Positions 9,775 to 18,406 of a stretch of 64,000 bases of DNA are shown piece by piece. The notes below the pieces were generated by a model that had not been told where the DNA came from, did no database searches, and was given only the letters and a program-made list of their open reading frames with translations. This DNA comes from Martinezella rhizogenes (GTDB lineage Bacteria; Pseudomonadota; Alphaproteobacteria; Rhizobiales; Rhizobiaceae), in assembly GCF_027460065.1 (NCBI RefSeq), contig NZ_JAPYZZ010000005.1, positions 1 to 64,000 of the forward strand. The letters run 5' to 3'. Numbering within the stretch: the stretch's first letter is position 1; the number at the start of each line of letters is the position of its first letter. A program made the translations under genes and the position numbers.

Positions 9775-11808
9775 TCATTTGCCGACCATTCCCGGGAAGA
9801 GGCCGATGGAATCGAGGCCGAACGGGTATTGCTCACCTGCCGTTTCCTTGAGAGTTTCGATACCCGACGAGGCAACGACGCCATCTCGCGCCCGCAGCAC
9901 ACCGGCGCTCACCTGAACGGGACGGAAGGCATCGATTGTGATACTGCCCTGCCGCGCATCGAAAACGCCGCCCTCATAGCCAGTGCCGATCCATGCCGTC
10001 GAACCACTCCAGAAATTATAGAGGCCAGCCGGTCGCTGCACGACGATGGGGATCGAGCCGCCCTCCAGAACCACCTCGGGCGCGACTGCGTTGATATTGC
10101 CGTAGCTGATGATCCGGCCATATCTGTTCAGAATGGAGGATGAGGCACGCAATTCGATATTGCCTTTGGCATTGATGGCACCGCCCGAAACATTCGTCGT
10201 GGATGAGCCGGAACCGATACAGGTCAACCTGCAGCGATTGACGAACTGCAGAGAACCGGACAGGCCACCCTCGTTAAGGATGCTCACAGCTTCAATATGG
10301 GCCGATCCGAAATCGGCATTGATTGAACTGCCGCGGTTGACGACATCGCCGCCAGCGCTCACGATAACGCTGCTACCGACTATATATGCCTGCTGGGCGG
10401 GTAAGCGCGGTTGGCCATAATCTATGCTTATGGTTTCGGTCGTTTCGCGTGATCGCCAGAGCGTGTACCAAAGCCGTTTGCCGTCGTCCTTCTGGTAATG
10501 CCAGACGCCCTCGCTGTTCAAAATGTCAGCGATATTCAGGACGTCCCTGCCTGCCTCAACAGTCGTCTGGTTATTCGAAAGAAGCCTGCCGGTGTTATTG
10601 ATGACGGAGCCCTGGGCACTTACGTGTAGATCGTCCTTCGCGCCGAATACGATCGCGAGCTGATCCGCATTTTCCGTCAGCAGTGTGATATCACCCGCAG
10701 CCTTGAGCGTGGCCGCACCTTGAGAATGCGTGTTGCTGTTGTCGCGACGGATGCCGCTCATCAAAACGCCGGTATTTTTGATGTCGCCCGCCTGGGCAAG
10801 AAGCGTCAACGCACCGTTGATGGCTTCGATTTTGCTCTGAGGCCGATTTGCGAGCGAGCGGGTCTCTATCGAGCCTGCATCAATATGGATATTGCCCTTC
10901 GCTTCAATCGATCCGCTCGTTGTGACCTTGCCGGATACATCGATAACGAAATCACCCAGAGCCGCGAGCCCGGTCCCCGCATGGCTGACACCGGCGCCAT
11001 TACTGGTGGCACGAATGCGAACCGTGTTGGCCTTCAGCGTTCCGCGCGAGGTAATTTCGACGGCAACGGAATTGTCGTTACCGCCCTCCTCTTCCATCCT
11101 CCCCCAGTTTTCCAGGTCAGATTGCGGCAATACCGCTGAATCATACTCGACCGAACTGCCGCCAGCCGTCAGGTTGATGGTGGATCGCAGTTGGCTGGAG
11201 CTGTTTTCGACAGGCCCGTCTATGCGGATCCGACCCGCCAGCATCTGCAGGGCGCTCATCGCACCGGACAGGCCACCGGGTCCAACGTTGATGGTACCGT
11301 CTGCTGTCTTGAGCACCACATTATCCTGATAGGACGTCGGCGTGATCCGTCGGCTGACGATCGAAGCCTTGCCGGTGGAAAGAACCACCCCACCGGTATT
11401 GAGGAACGTTGCGCCATCGACGGAAATGCCGTTTGGATTGGCGATGATGACATGCGCAGGGCCGGTACCTTCCACCTTCAAGGGGCCGTTAAGGTTGGAT
11501 ATGCGCGAGGACGTCACTTCGTTGAGGATCGTGCGTGCATTGGCCGTACTATTGTCGAGATTGACACCGAGAGGACCGACAGAAAATTCCGTGTAGGTAT
11601 TGTGGCTGATGGTGGATCCAGCACTGCCGACCGGGTCGGCGATATGAACCGTCGTTGCGCCGGTCGCAGCATCGATGCTCGTCGTTGTGCGGGTCCCACC
11701 ATCAGGAATGACCTGCGCGAATGCCGGCAGAGCGACCCCGCACAGCAGCAAAGACAGGCTGCCTGCGAAAGAATAGCCGATATTCGCCACTTGAAAGATG
11801 TTTCTCAT
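9775..11808 (-). CDS. Short two-partner secretion exoprotein (FHA-type TPS domain)
   Basis: This 677-residue TpsA protein has a signal peptide cut after about residue 31 (AFA-Q). The TPS domain carries NEVTS at residues 96-100 and NPNG at 124-127, followed by beta-helical haemagglutinin repeats (LSNNQTTVEAGRDVLN and similar). It has no FHA-2 block and no toxin-like C-terminus, and is much shorter than most FhaB or CdiA proteins. It therefore looks like a complete small adhesin or filament rather than a toxin carrier. Its ATG overlaps the stop of the ChaN-like gene (ATGA). It shares the signal-TPS layout with the large exoprotein seven kilobases downstream, and both probably use the single TpsB of this operon. 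Confidence 0.9.
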   Translation of the reverse strand: MRNIFQVANIGYSFAGSLSLLLCGVALPAFAQVIPDGGTRTTTSIDAATGATTVHIADPVGSAGSTISHNTYTEFSVGPLGVNLDNSTANARTILNEVTSSRISNLNGPLKVEGTGPAHVIIANPNGISVDGATFLNTGGVVLSTGKASIVSRRITPTSYQDNVVLKTADGTINVGPGGLSGAMSALQMLAGRIRIDGPVENSSSQLRSTINLTAGGSSVEYDSAVLPQSDLENWGRMEEEGGNDNSVAVEITSRGTLKANTVRIRATSNGAGVSHAGTGLAALGDFVIDVSGKVTTSGSIEAKGNIHIDAGSIETRSLANRPQSKIEAINGALTLLAQAGDIKNTGVLMSGIRRDNSNTHSQGAATLKAAGDITLLTENADQLAIVFGAKDDLHVSAQGSVINNTGRLLSNNQTTVEAGRDVLNIADILNSEGVWHYQKDDGKRLWYTLWRSRETTETISIDYGQPRLPAQQAYIVGSSVIVSAGGDVVNRGSSINADFGSAHIEAVSILNEGGLSGSLQFVNRCRLTCIGSGSSTTNVSGGAINAKGNIELRASSSILNRYGRIISYGNINAVAPEVVLEGGSIPIVVQRPAGLYNFWSGSTAWIGTGYEGGVFDARQGSITIDAFRPVQVSAGVLRARDGVVASSGIETLKETAGEQYPFGLDSIGLFPGMVGK

Positions 11809-12761
11809 CTGGAGACGGGCTCCCCTGCTTTGTTCGTCAGTCCGGTGAACTTGCAGGGTTCGGCCAGATCGGCCTTACCGACGATCCACAGGTAATCGTA
11901 AAGCTTGCGCTCTTCGTCACCGATCTTTTCACCTTCGGCAAAAGCACCAATGGTCAGAACCGATACGTCCCCTTGGGCAAGGACGTGATAGAGGGAACGG
12001 TCCTTGCGGCCGTGGCCACGGCCGACCTGCAGCAGAACGCCCTGCTTTAACGCGCGGGCCTCCTGCGCGGCGTCAGCCAGGGAGAAGTCCCGAAGGACTT
12101 GGCGGTCAGCATTAAGTCCGGCCTGCGTCGTTGAGATCAACCCGCAATGAGCAGCCACCATTGCCTTCGTCCAGCTTTCGCGGACAGCAGTCTCGGCTGC
12201 GCCGAGCCGTTTGCGGATTGCCTTTTTCTCGTTTGGCGTCAGTTGGCCCGTGCGTCCATCTTTCTCCGCCAGGTCGCCGCCACGCAATGGAAGCCGAAGG
12301 CTGAATGCGCGCTCGATGAGCGGAAGCCAATTGTCGAACGAAGGCCAGCCTCGCGTCCACCATTTCAGTTCCGTACCCAGTCCGGCCGGGGTTTCAGGAT
12401 GGTTTTCACGATAGCGGGCAATCAGCGTGTCGTCGTCGCGCGAAAGCATCTCCATGACGAGCGTGACCGGGCGCTCATCCTTGGCCATCGCCGAAAGGAC
12501 GCAGGATGACGCAACCGCCTGTTCCCTGACCCCGTGCCGTTCGCCAAAGAGCAGGTAATCCACCTTGCCGAGGCGACTGGCCAAATCCGCAAATGAAACG
12601 GTACGCTTGCCGGATGCGTCTTCGATGCGCCCTGGGCATTCACGGAACTCGCCCGGCGCTGCCGATGCGAATGCGGACATGGATATCCATCCTGCCGTCA
12701 TCAGACCGATAAACAATGCCGGACGTGTAATTCCCGGATATATCTTATTGATTGGTCTCAT
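11805..12761 (-). CDS. ChaN-like (TIKI/haem-binding superfamily) periplasmic protein
   Basis: This 318-residue protein has an N-terminal signal peptide (cut near AFASA) and a ChaN/DUF399-type domain starting DYLLFGERHG (GERH at 73-76). Family hallmarks continue with VMEMLSRDD and RGGDL. ChaN proteins bind haem, while the related TIKI and EreA groups are hydrolases; which applies here is not visible. The open frame extends upstream to 12923, but that part is inside the IalB-like gene and is not a plausible N-terminus. The chosen ATG overlaps the IalB-like stop by ATGA, and the stop overlaps the next exoprotein start in the same way. Strict coupling to the TPS genes is unusual for this family. 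Confidence 0.75.
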   Translation of the reverse strand: MRPINKIYPGITRPALFIGLMTAGWISMSAFASAAPGEFRECPGRIEDASGKRTVSFADLASRLGKVDYLLFGERHGVREQAVASSCVLSAMAKDERPVTLVMEMLSRDDDTLIARYRENHPETPAGLGTELKWWTRGWPSFDNWLPLIERAFSLRLPLRGGDLAEKDGRTGQLTPNEKKAIRKRLGAAETAVRESWTKAMVAAHCGLISTTQAGLNADRQVLRDFSLADAAQEARALKQGVLLQVGRGHGRKDRSLYHVLAQGDVSVLTIGAFAEGEKIGDEERKLYDYLWIVGKADLAEPCKFTGLTNKAGEPVSR

Positions 12762-13423
12762 GGGGAGACCGCATCCAGCGCGTCTATGCCGGCGCTGATC
12801 CCATTGAGCGAAACCTTGAGCGGAATGGTGGTTGCCTTGGTATCCTTGAGGCCGACCGCAAGGACGTTCCCCTTGCGCAGTGCAGCAAGCAACTGACCAT
12901 TCAGGGCAAAACCGGCATGGCATCCGGATATGTTGCAGGTCTCGAAGATAACCCGCTGTGTCTGCCCGTTATCGATTTTCAATTCCAGACCGGCCGGCAG
13001 GTAGACATTCAACGGGGTCGAAATGATTGCGACGCGCTGTTTTCCCTGCCTCGCAATATTGAATAGAAAGACGATATCCTTCCCGCCGTTTACGGCCTGT
13101 GCCTGTTGCAAACGGCACGTCGATCTATCGGCTTTCTGGGCGCCGGCCTCCGCCTGCGGTTTGCAGACCAGCTCCCAGTCGCCGTAACGTCTGGCCTCTC
13201 TGGCCCATGCGGTCGTTGCCTCCGAGGCATTTTCCCCGACGACAGCCGTTTGATTGCCGCCGTCATCCGCAATGGCGTTTGGCGCAGAACCAGCCAGCAG
13301 CAATCCGCCCAGCGCCAGTATCGGCAAAGCCCGTCCCAGCAGCGAACCCAGTCCGCAACGCGGCGAGAATTTACCTACATTATCAACAGTGTCTCTTGAC
13401 CGAAGATCGAACAGATACGGCAT
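12758..13423 (-). CDS. Invasion-associated locus B (IalB) family protein
   Basis: This 221-residue protein has a long N-terminal signal region (hydrophobic residues about 32-46, cut near NAIADD). The IalB domain follows: YGDWELVCKP, TCRLQQAQAV, ISTPLNVYLPAGLEL and FETCNISGCHAGF. The conserved Cys residues probably form disulphides. IalB proteins are secreted or periplasmic and common in Rhizobiales, including Bartonella; their biochemical role is not settled. The gene starts 4 bp after the TpsB stop and ends in an ATGA overlap with the ChaN-like gene, so all three should be translated from one mRNA. Confidence 0.85.
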   Translation of the reverse strand: MPYLFDLRSRDTVDNVGKFSPRCGLGSLLGRALPILALGGLLLAGSAPNAIADDGGNQTAVVGENASEATTAWAREARRYGDWELVCKPQAEAGAQKADRSTCRLQQAQAVNGGKDIVFLFNIARQGKQRVAIISTPLNVYLPAGLELKIDNGQTQRVIFETCNISGCHAGFALNGQLLAALRKGNVLAVGLKDTKATTIPLKVSLNGISAGIDALDAVSP

Positions 13424-13426
13424 GGC

Positions 13427-15424
13427 TCAAAAAACCTTCAATCGGAGTGTCATGAACAGCTCACCCTTTTCCGCGCTGACGCGCCGGCTGCGGGTGTCTT
13501 CGGCCACGCGCCACGCATAGCCCATATCGAAAGAAAGCCGCGGGCCGCCGTATCGCAGACCCACACCACTTCCGACCCGGTATCCCGTGGCGTCATTGGC
13601 GACGTCGCGACCAAGGCCGGCGTCGATGAAGAGGTAGGGATTGAGACGGGAAAGGGTTGTTCGCGCCCATTCCGATGACGGCGCAGCGATCTGCGCGGCG
13701 CCATCAGTCCCGGGCTGCGCGTTTGAACCACCTTTGCCCAGCAGCAGATCGACCGGCATGGCGAATGCGACCTCGTTTCGCCACACGGCACCCCGATCAG
13801 CCTTGAAGCTTCCGTTGGAGAACCCACGTACCGATCCGCGCGAACCGATCGTCATCTGGTCATCGGAATAAAGTGCGGTTTCCGACCATTGCGACGACAG
13901 GCTCGAGGAAAGCGAGGCGCGCCCGGGAAAGACATAAGACCCCGACAGGGACGCATCCAGTTTCGTAAACTGGTTGTGGGGCGTGGAGGCATTGATACCA
14001 TCGGCGTCTTCGCGCGCGTTGAAGAGCGACAGGCCCTGGCCGACACCGATCCGGCCCAACAGGGTGCCACGCTCGAAGAAACGGCTGTAGGTCAAACCAG
14101 CCTGCGCCGGAGAGACACGCTGGTCGGTCAAGGCGACGCCGTTGATGTAGCGGTTCTGCTCCCGATGGGTGACCGTGAAGTCGGCGACGAGCCGTTCAGT
14201 ACGCGAAGCATGGACGATCCAGTCTGCGCCCGCACTGACGTTCCAGGTTGTCATGAACATCTCGGAAAGCGGGCCGAGGTCGATCATGTTTTCGGACCAG
14301 TCACCCTTCAACCTCATCGTGACACGCCCGACAGGGACGGCAACGTCACCGCTCAACTCATTGGTCTCGATACCGCTTTTGAGCGTTAGCCCCCATATGT
14401 CGTTTATGCCTATGAGGTTGTCTTTTTCCGCAGTGATCCCGAAGCGCAGCTTGTCGACGCCTTCGATCGATTCCGTGTCGTAACCACCATAAAGCCGGAA
14501 CGCGTCGTTGATGCGGTTCGTAATTTGCACATCGGAGGTCGCCGGTCTCTTGCCCGGTACGAGTTCGGCTTTGGCCTTATTGGACGGAACCCTGTTGAGG
14601 CCGTCCAGCGTGTCCTGCAAGCGATCGACATGGAGCACATCGTCCTTCGCAACCGTGCCGGTGATTGCGATCCGGGCGGATGGTGGCAGCAACGTCAGGC
14701 GCTCGAGATCGTCATCAAGGCCCTCCAACCAGGCGTCCGCCTGCTGTACGAACTCGGCAACAGACCCCGATCTTGCGACCTTCCCGCTCAGTTTTGCCAT
14801 CCGGGGAAAGAACCACTGATAGGGTTCCCGCTCCTCTTCATAGATAACAGCGTCGATCCGCCCCGGCACAACACGCACGACGAGCGCCCTGCTTGCGGCA
14901 ATATCCTGCTCCGGTAACCAGGCCTGCGTTGTGGCATAGCCCTTGTCGGCAAAAAGACCGTTGACGGCCTTGAGCAATCCGCCGACTCTTTCATTGTTCT
15001 GGCAGGACAATGCGAAGGGCTTTGTCACATCCTCCACCGCTTCGCTGCCGATGAGTTCGTGTCCGCCTTCGATGCGGATCGTGTCGACCGCAAAACAGGG
15101 CGAAGTATCACCCGCTCCATCCTCAGACGAGGGGCCCGGAAATGTTCTGATCGTCAAAGCAGGTTCCTGCGACGCGGCAAAATCCTGATTTGCCTGAATC
15201 GCATTTGTCTCCACCGACGACCTTTCGTTGAGGCCATCTCGCGACTTCGCCGTTTGTGGAGCAAGGCAAAGGACTGCACAAAGAACGATGACCGACCTCC
15301 GCGATGAGGAAATGACGGCAACGAGACCGTCAATTTTCTCCCCACCGAAACCCGCGACGGTGAATGATCTGGCACTTTCCAAAACCAGAAAACGCGCGTT
15401 GGCCAGATATCTGGTCATCGACAA
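13427..15424 (-). CDS. TpsB outer-membrane transporter (FhaC/ShlB/HecB family)
   Basis: This 665-residue protein should form the outer-membrane pore that exports the two TPS exoproteins. An N-terminal hydrophobic segment (SVIVLCAVLCLAP, residues about 44-56) serves as signal sequence. POTRA-like sequence follows (CFAVDTIRIEGG..., then GYATTQAWLPEQDI), then a C-terminal 16-strand barrel. The conserved loop motif GSRGSVRGF lies near residue 530, with C-terminal LFMTLRLKVF. The proposed start is TTG at 15424, because AGGGGG sits 7 bases upstream. The alternative ATG at 15418 would be 13 bases from it. It is the first gene of the operon; 677 bp of non-coding DNA lie upstream. Confidence 0.92.
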   Translation of the reverse strand: MSMTRYLANARFLVLESARSFTVAGFGGEKIDGLVAVISSSRRSVIVLCAVLCLAPQTAKSRDGLNERSSVETNAIQANQDFAASQEPALTIRTFPGPSSEDGAGDTSPCFAVDTIRIEGGHELIGSEAVEDVTKPFALSCQNNERVGGLLKAVNGLFADKGYATTQAWLPEQDIAASRALVVRVVPGRIDAVIYEEEREPYQWFFPRMAKLSGKVARSGSVAEFVQQADAWLEGLDDDLERLTLLPPSARIAITGTVAKDDVLHVDRLQDTLDGLNRVPSNKAKAELVPGKRPATSDVQITNRINDAFRLYGGYDTESIEGVDKLRFGITAEKDNLIGINDIWGLTLKSGIETNELSGDVAVPVGRVTMRLKGDWSENMIDLGPLSEMFMTTWNVSAGADWIVHASRTERLVADFTVTHREQNRYINGVALTDQRVSPAQAGLTYSRFFERGTLLGRIGVGQGLSLFNAREDADGINASTPHNQFTKLDASLSGSYVFPGRASLSSSLSSQWSETALYSDDQMTIGSRGSVRGFSNGSFKADRGAVWRNEVAFAMPVDLLLGKGGSNAQPGTDGAAQIAAPSSEWARTTLSRLNPYLFIDAGLGRDVANDATGYRVGSGVGLRYGGPRLSFDMGYAWRVAEDTRSRRVSAEKGELFMTLRLKVF

Positions 15425-16045
15425 ACTTCAACCCCCTGTTGCCCTAGGGGACGCATTAATCAATGGCGAGTATTTTGCAAGACAACTCTTACGCGCTTAG
15501 CCGAATAATCAGAATTGCGTTACCAATTTGCATCAGCTGGTACACTCAGCCTTTCGGAGCCCGAGGCAGGACCGACAATCACCTGAAGCAACAAGACGTC
15601 TTCAAAGGCAAGGCTGAGCGTCGCAGTTACGGTTAAGTATATGCTATTGCTACTTCTATCACCAAATAGAAAACTGTCTGCCAAAGCAAATTCTGTTTTC
15701 CGGCGAAATAAAGAAACGAAGCGCTGTCTTTGATTCACAATCATTGCCGGGGTGAAAAATCCCGAAACACGGCAGATTCAGCACAATGCTCCAAAGGTCG
15801 AATGACGGAACAAAAGCGAGAAAAAACGATCTTTGCGTGTAATTTTTGTGAGGAGCCCGACGAAGAAATAAACAGCAAGTGCCAATGCGACAAGACGTCT
15901 CAAAAAGGGACACTTCATTTTTGATGCCGCAGTAAACGGATAATGGAAATTAAGGAATGTGCGCACAGACGTCGCTCGACATTTCCCGGCGAACGCAACA
16001 GCGCGCCCCGTCCTGCCTCATGGTTAAATCGCGTACCATTGCCTC
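15425..16045. other. AT-rich intergenic region, probable TPS operon promoter
   Basis: No credible gene is visible in this 620-bp stretch; the open frames are short, lack ribosome sites and have no coding character. It is clearly more AT-rich than the genes on either side. It must contain the promoter of the long TPS operon reading left from about 15425, but I could not pick a convincing -35/-10 pair. Confidence 0.6.
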
Positions 16046-16076
16046 TTGACCTCAACTTCGGTTGAGATTGTAGGAC
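16046..16076 (+). promoter_or_regulatory. SoxR-type (MerR family) promoter with SoxR box
   Basis: TTGACC at 16046-16051 (-35) and TAGGAC at 16071-16076 (-10) are separated by 19 bases, the overlong spacer typical of MerR-family promoters. The operator CCTCAACTTCGGTTGAGA at 16050-16067 has inverted arms CTCAAC and GTTGAG around TTCG and matches the SoxR box layout (CCTCAAGTT-AACTTGAGG in enterics). It faces the membrane protein gene starting 26 bp downstream. No soxR gene is in the window, so the regulator would act in trans. Redox-cycling drugs would be the expected inducers. Confidence 0.8.
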
Positions 16077-16101
16077 TTCAAGACGGCCTTAAACCATTTG
16101 A

Positions 16102-16521
16102 ATGGAGAACGTCTTGGCCCCGTATTTTCGCTATTCAGAACCGAAATACTCCTGCGGAACACGCCTCATTGGAGCTTTTGTTTTACAGCTAGCCAGCACA
16201 GGATTACTGGCGTCCATCTTTTGTCTGTTGGATTCGCTTACGGCGAAGCCAACGGTAATTCTCGGCCAGTTTATTCCCTGTTTGGCGGGGGTTGTCGCCG
16301 GTTTTCATTTCGTGGCTTTTCGTCGGCCAGCCACCGACGGCCAGCTTAACCTCATCGCGACATTGCTCTTGGCATTTGGCGCCTTCTATTGGCTGGTGTC
16401 CTGTTCATTGCCTGACCTTCTGCTGGCAAAATTGATATCCGGATTTGGACTGGGTGTAGTTGCCGCAAAAACTTTCCAACGCCGGTTTCTTGAAAAACCA
16501 GTGTTTCCCCGTATCCATTAG
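16102..16521 (+). CDS. Small membrane protein under a SoxR-type promoter
   Basis: This 139-residue protein is unrecognised. It has four predicted membrane segments (residues about 22-44, 48-72, 84-102 and 105-120), joined by short loops, and a basic C-terminus (KTFQRRFLEKP). The size and the GFGLGVV segment recall part of a transporter, but no full MFS protein is present. The ATG at 16102 lacks a ribosome site. A TTG at 16114 has GGAG 6 bases upstream and is a possible alternative start. The SoxR-like promoter 26 bp upstream suggests induction by redox-active compounds and a role in efflux or envelope protection. Confidence 0.6.
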   Translation: MENVLAPYFRYSEPKYSCGTRLIGAFVLQLASTGLLASIFCLLDSLTAKPTVILGQFIPCLAGVVAGFHFVAFRRPATDGQLNLIATLLLAFGAFYWLVSCSLPDLLLAKLISGFGLGVVAAKTFQRRFLEKPVFPRIH

Positions 16522-16832
16522 GACGGGTATCCGAGAGTGGAACTATGTTGCAAAGCATCATCCCATCGTTTTGGAAAATCTCCATGCTCATTCTGATGGT
16601 TTCTGCGACCCGCGCCCGGTCGAGGCAAGGCCCATCCTGCAGAACACTCAAGATGTTCCAAGCATCCAGAGCAAGGAACATGTCTTGAGGCAACTAGAAA
16701 GCCTTGCGTGGCAAAAACCCCGGAAACCACTGTGGGATTGACACCCGTCGGATCGACAGGGGGTCATGCAAAGTTTTGGTTGACCTCTTTGACGGCAAGG
16801 CCAAAATTGAAAGCCAAGACGGAGGAAACATC
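16522..16832. other. Intergenic stretch of 311 bp
   Basis: Several short open frames cross this region, including one from about 16460 to 16741, but none has a ribosome site or a recognisable product. I see no hairpin followed by a T-run. The last 15 bases contain GGAGG, the ribosome site of the next gene. Confidence 0.5.
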
Positions 16833-17138
16833 ATGGACCAACCACGCCGATGGCGTCATATGGCAGGCGCGCCGAAAAATGGAGATCGCATTCTCGTCAC
16901 GATCCGCTCGTCAGAACAAGGGCCGTCCCAGGTCGACCTTGCATACTGGTCGAAGGGTGACCAGTACGGGTCAGAAGGCTGGCGTGCTTCCGACTCGTCG
17001 CCAGGGCGGATCATCGAGTACTCGGAGCCTGAATTGAAATGTTGGATGCCTATGCCCTCAGCCGATATCGATGGCCTATCGATGCCCACTCCCTGGGAAG
17101 GCGACGACGCCCGGGAGCTTGATGGGTCCGGAATCTGA
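16833..17138 (+). CDS. Small hypothetical protein with APKNGDR/WMPMP motif
   Basis: This 101-residue soluble protein has no named function that I know. The N-terminal WRHMAGAPKNGDRILVTI and later LKCWMPMPSAD recall the short WxPMxxAPKDGT...WMPLP proteins found in phages and rhizobial genomes. The frame is open upstream to 16704, but ATG at 16833 has GGAGG 7 bases before it and begins at the conserved part. It stands alone on the plus strand with no clear operon partner. Confidence 0.6.
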   Translation: MDQPRRWRHMAGAPKNGDRILVTIRSSEQGPSQVDLAYWSKGDQYGSEGWRASDSSPGRIIEYSEPELKCWMPMPSADIDGLSMPTPWEGDDARELDGSGI

Positions 17139-17479
17139 TGTGCGATCCTGTTTTCTGCAGCCTTGAGAATGGCTTGTGTGATCTCGTTAATGTTGAAACT
17201 GTAGGGCGTACCGTGTATGCCGTCGCTCTCCGGTGCGTGTAAGGGCACCGATCTCGACAGGTTGCTGACGGTCGCGTGTCACTGTCGCCCGCGGCATGGG
17301 TAGGCATACGCCATGTTTCAGCAAAGGTTGTATACTGCAATGCTGACTGGTTCAGGCTGATACCCAGAAAATAACAAGCCATCGAACTTGCGCCAATCAA
17401 AAGTTGCATAAATGATTGACTCTTTGGGCGACGTGGGCAAGCTTCAGTGAGAAAATGACGGGGAACATAACAAATCATC
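17139..17479. other. Intergenic stretch of 341 bp
   Basis: No gene is called here. On the minus strand a frame starting at 17248 reads HGTPYSFNINEITQAILKAA, which has some coding character. It then runs antisense through the neighbouring 101-residue gene and has no ribosome site, so it may be a remnant or chance. No terminator or operator was recognised. Confidence 0.4.
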
Positions 17480-17698
17480 ATGTCGCCAGATCGCTTCAAT
17501 GAATGCCTGCGGGTAATCCGCTGGACGCCAATCAATATCGCCTCTGCCCTGCAATGCGAGCTCTCCTGGATCGAAGCGCTCGAAGCCGGCAATGAAGCCG
17601 TTCCTGATGGGCTCGCAACATGGCTGGAAACGCTGGCCCAAGCCCATGAGGCGCTGCCACCGCCATCGACCTACCGGGGAAAACGGTCGTCGTTCTGA
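17480..17698 (+). CDS. Small hypothetical protein (possible HTH-like fold)
   Basis: This 72-residue protein reads MSPDRFNECLRVIRWTPINI..., followed by SWIEALEAGNEAVPDGLATW and a C-terminal YRGKR. The helix-turn-helix-like spacing (RVIRWTPINIASAL, then WIEALEAG) resembles Cro/C1-type small proteins, although the usual polar recognition residues are weak. Proteins of this kind are common in rhizobia and uncharacterised. The ribosome site is poor. The secreted protein gene starts 46 bp downstream, so the two may share a transcript. Confidence 0.6.
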   Translation: MSPDRFNECLRVIRWTPINIASALQCELSWIEALEAGNEAVPDGLATWLETLAQAHEALPPPSTYRGKRSSF

Positions 17699-17743
17699 CG
17701 CGGGTAACAGCTGAAAAACCTCACCAACAATCGGATCATAGCA

Positions 17744-18148
17744 ATGAAATCTCTTATCGCCGCCCTTGGCCTCATCGCCTTCTCAAGCCCTGCCTTCGCA
17801 GCGTCCTGCGAGAAGAACTTCACCGTTTCGGGCGTGCCGATGGTGACTGCCGTTTCCTACAAATCATGGCAGGAGCTGCCAAAAGCCAAGGCACCCGCGG
17901 TTCTTCAGAAGCTTGCCCAGGCAGTCGCGGCGGAAGGTTTCTCCGGCATCCAGATCAACAAGGCACTTTCGTCGATCGATGCCCATCAGGAAACCAGCGG
18001 CAGCGGCAGAATTCAAACGCTGCGGGTGGTGGCACGACAGAAAGGCAATGCTGTCCGGATCGATGCTGTTTTCAATATCCAGGCAGGACAGATCGCCGAC
18101 AAGAACGTCATTCGCGAGGGCATCTGCAATATCATAAAGGGCGTGTAA
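17744..18148 (+). CDS. Small secreted (periplasmic) hypothetical protein
   Basis: This 134-residue protein has a standard signal peptide (MKSLIAALGLIAFSSPAFA-ASCEKN). The mature domain of about 115 residues has two Cys, one near its N-terminus (SCEKNF) and one near the C-terminus (REGICNII), which may form a disulphide. I recognise no family. A strong intrinsic terminator follows 12 bases after the stop, so this ends a transcription unit. Confidence 0.7.
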   Translation: MKSLIAALGLIAFSSPAFAASCEKNFTVSGVPMVTAVSYKSWQELPKAKAPAVLQKLAQAVAAEGFSGIQINKALSSIDAHQETSGSGRIQTLRVVARQKGNAVRIDAVFNIQAGQIADKNVIREGICNIIKGV

Positions 18149-18159
18149 GGCAATGCTCA

Positions 18160-18190
18160 ACCCCATCTGACGCAGGTGGGGTAATACTTT
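18160..18190 (+). terminator. Intrinsic terminator after the secreted protein gene
   Basis: A 10-bp stem (ACCCCATCTG at 18160-18169 pairing with CAGGTGGGGT at 18173-18182, one G-U pair) has a 3-base loop and is followed by AATACTTTT. It terminates plus-strand transcription from the gene ending at 18148. Confidence 0.75.
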
Positions 18191-18291
18191 TATGCACCTT
18201 GGACAGGCCTTTGCGATGGTATTTTTGACAAGGCTGAATTTATCACCAGCCGCGGAGTAGCCTCCCGGACCCTAGGTTCTGCGGCAACCTC

Positions 18292-18318
18292 CCGGAAGTC
18301 AGATTGGATGACTTCCGG
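18292..18318 (-). terminator. Hairpin downstream of the sugar operon
   Basis: Perfect 10-bp inverted repeat: CCGGAAGTCA at 18292-18301 and TGACTTCCGG at 18309-18318, with a 7-base loop. It lies about 90 bp beyond the stop of the minus-strand SDR gene. There is no T-run after it in the minus direction, so it may be a transcript-end stabiliser rather than a full terminator. Confidence 0.5.
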
Positions 18319-18406
18319 ATGGCGCAACAGTGACGGTGAGATGTGTCCGGAGAAGAAGCGGAGTTCTGGCGTCATCGGAAATGCGGTGCCAAACATTTTC
18401 GCCAGA

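Noticed and set aside
9650..9778. 43-codon upstream extension of the Sel1-repeat protein
   Set aside because: It would bury the signal peptide internally; the ATG at 9649 has a good ribosome site.
12762..12923. 54-codon upstream extension of the ChaN-like protein
   Set aside because: It lies inside the IalB-like coding region and lacks signal-peptide character; the ATGA overlap start is better.
16460..16741. Plus-strand frame of 93 codons after the SoxR-controlled membrane protein
   Set aside because: No ribosome site, overlaps the membrane protein gene in another frame and has no recognisable features; kept only as an intergenic note.
16856..17248. Minus-strand frame with a coding-like start opposite the 101-residue gene
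   Set aside because: No ribosome site and mostly antisense to a better supported gene.
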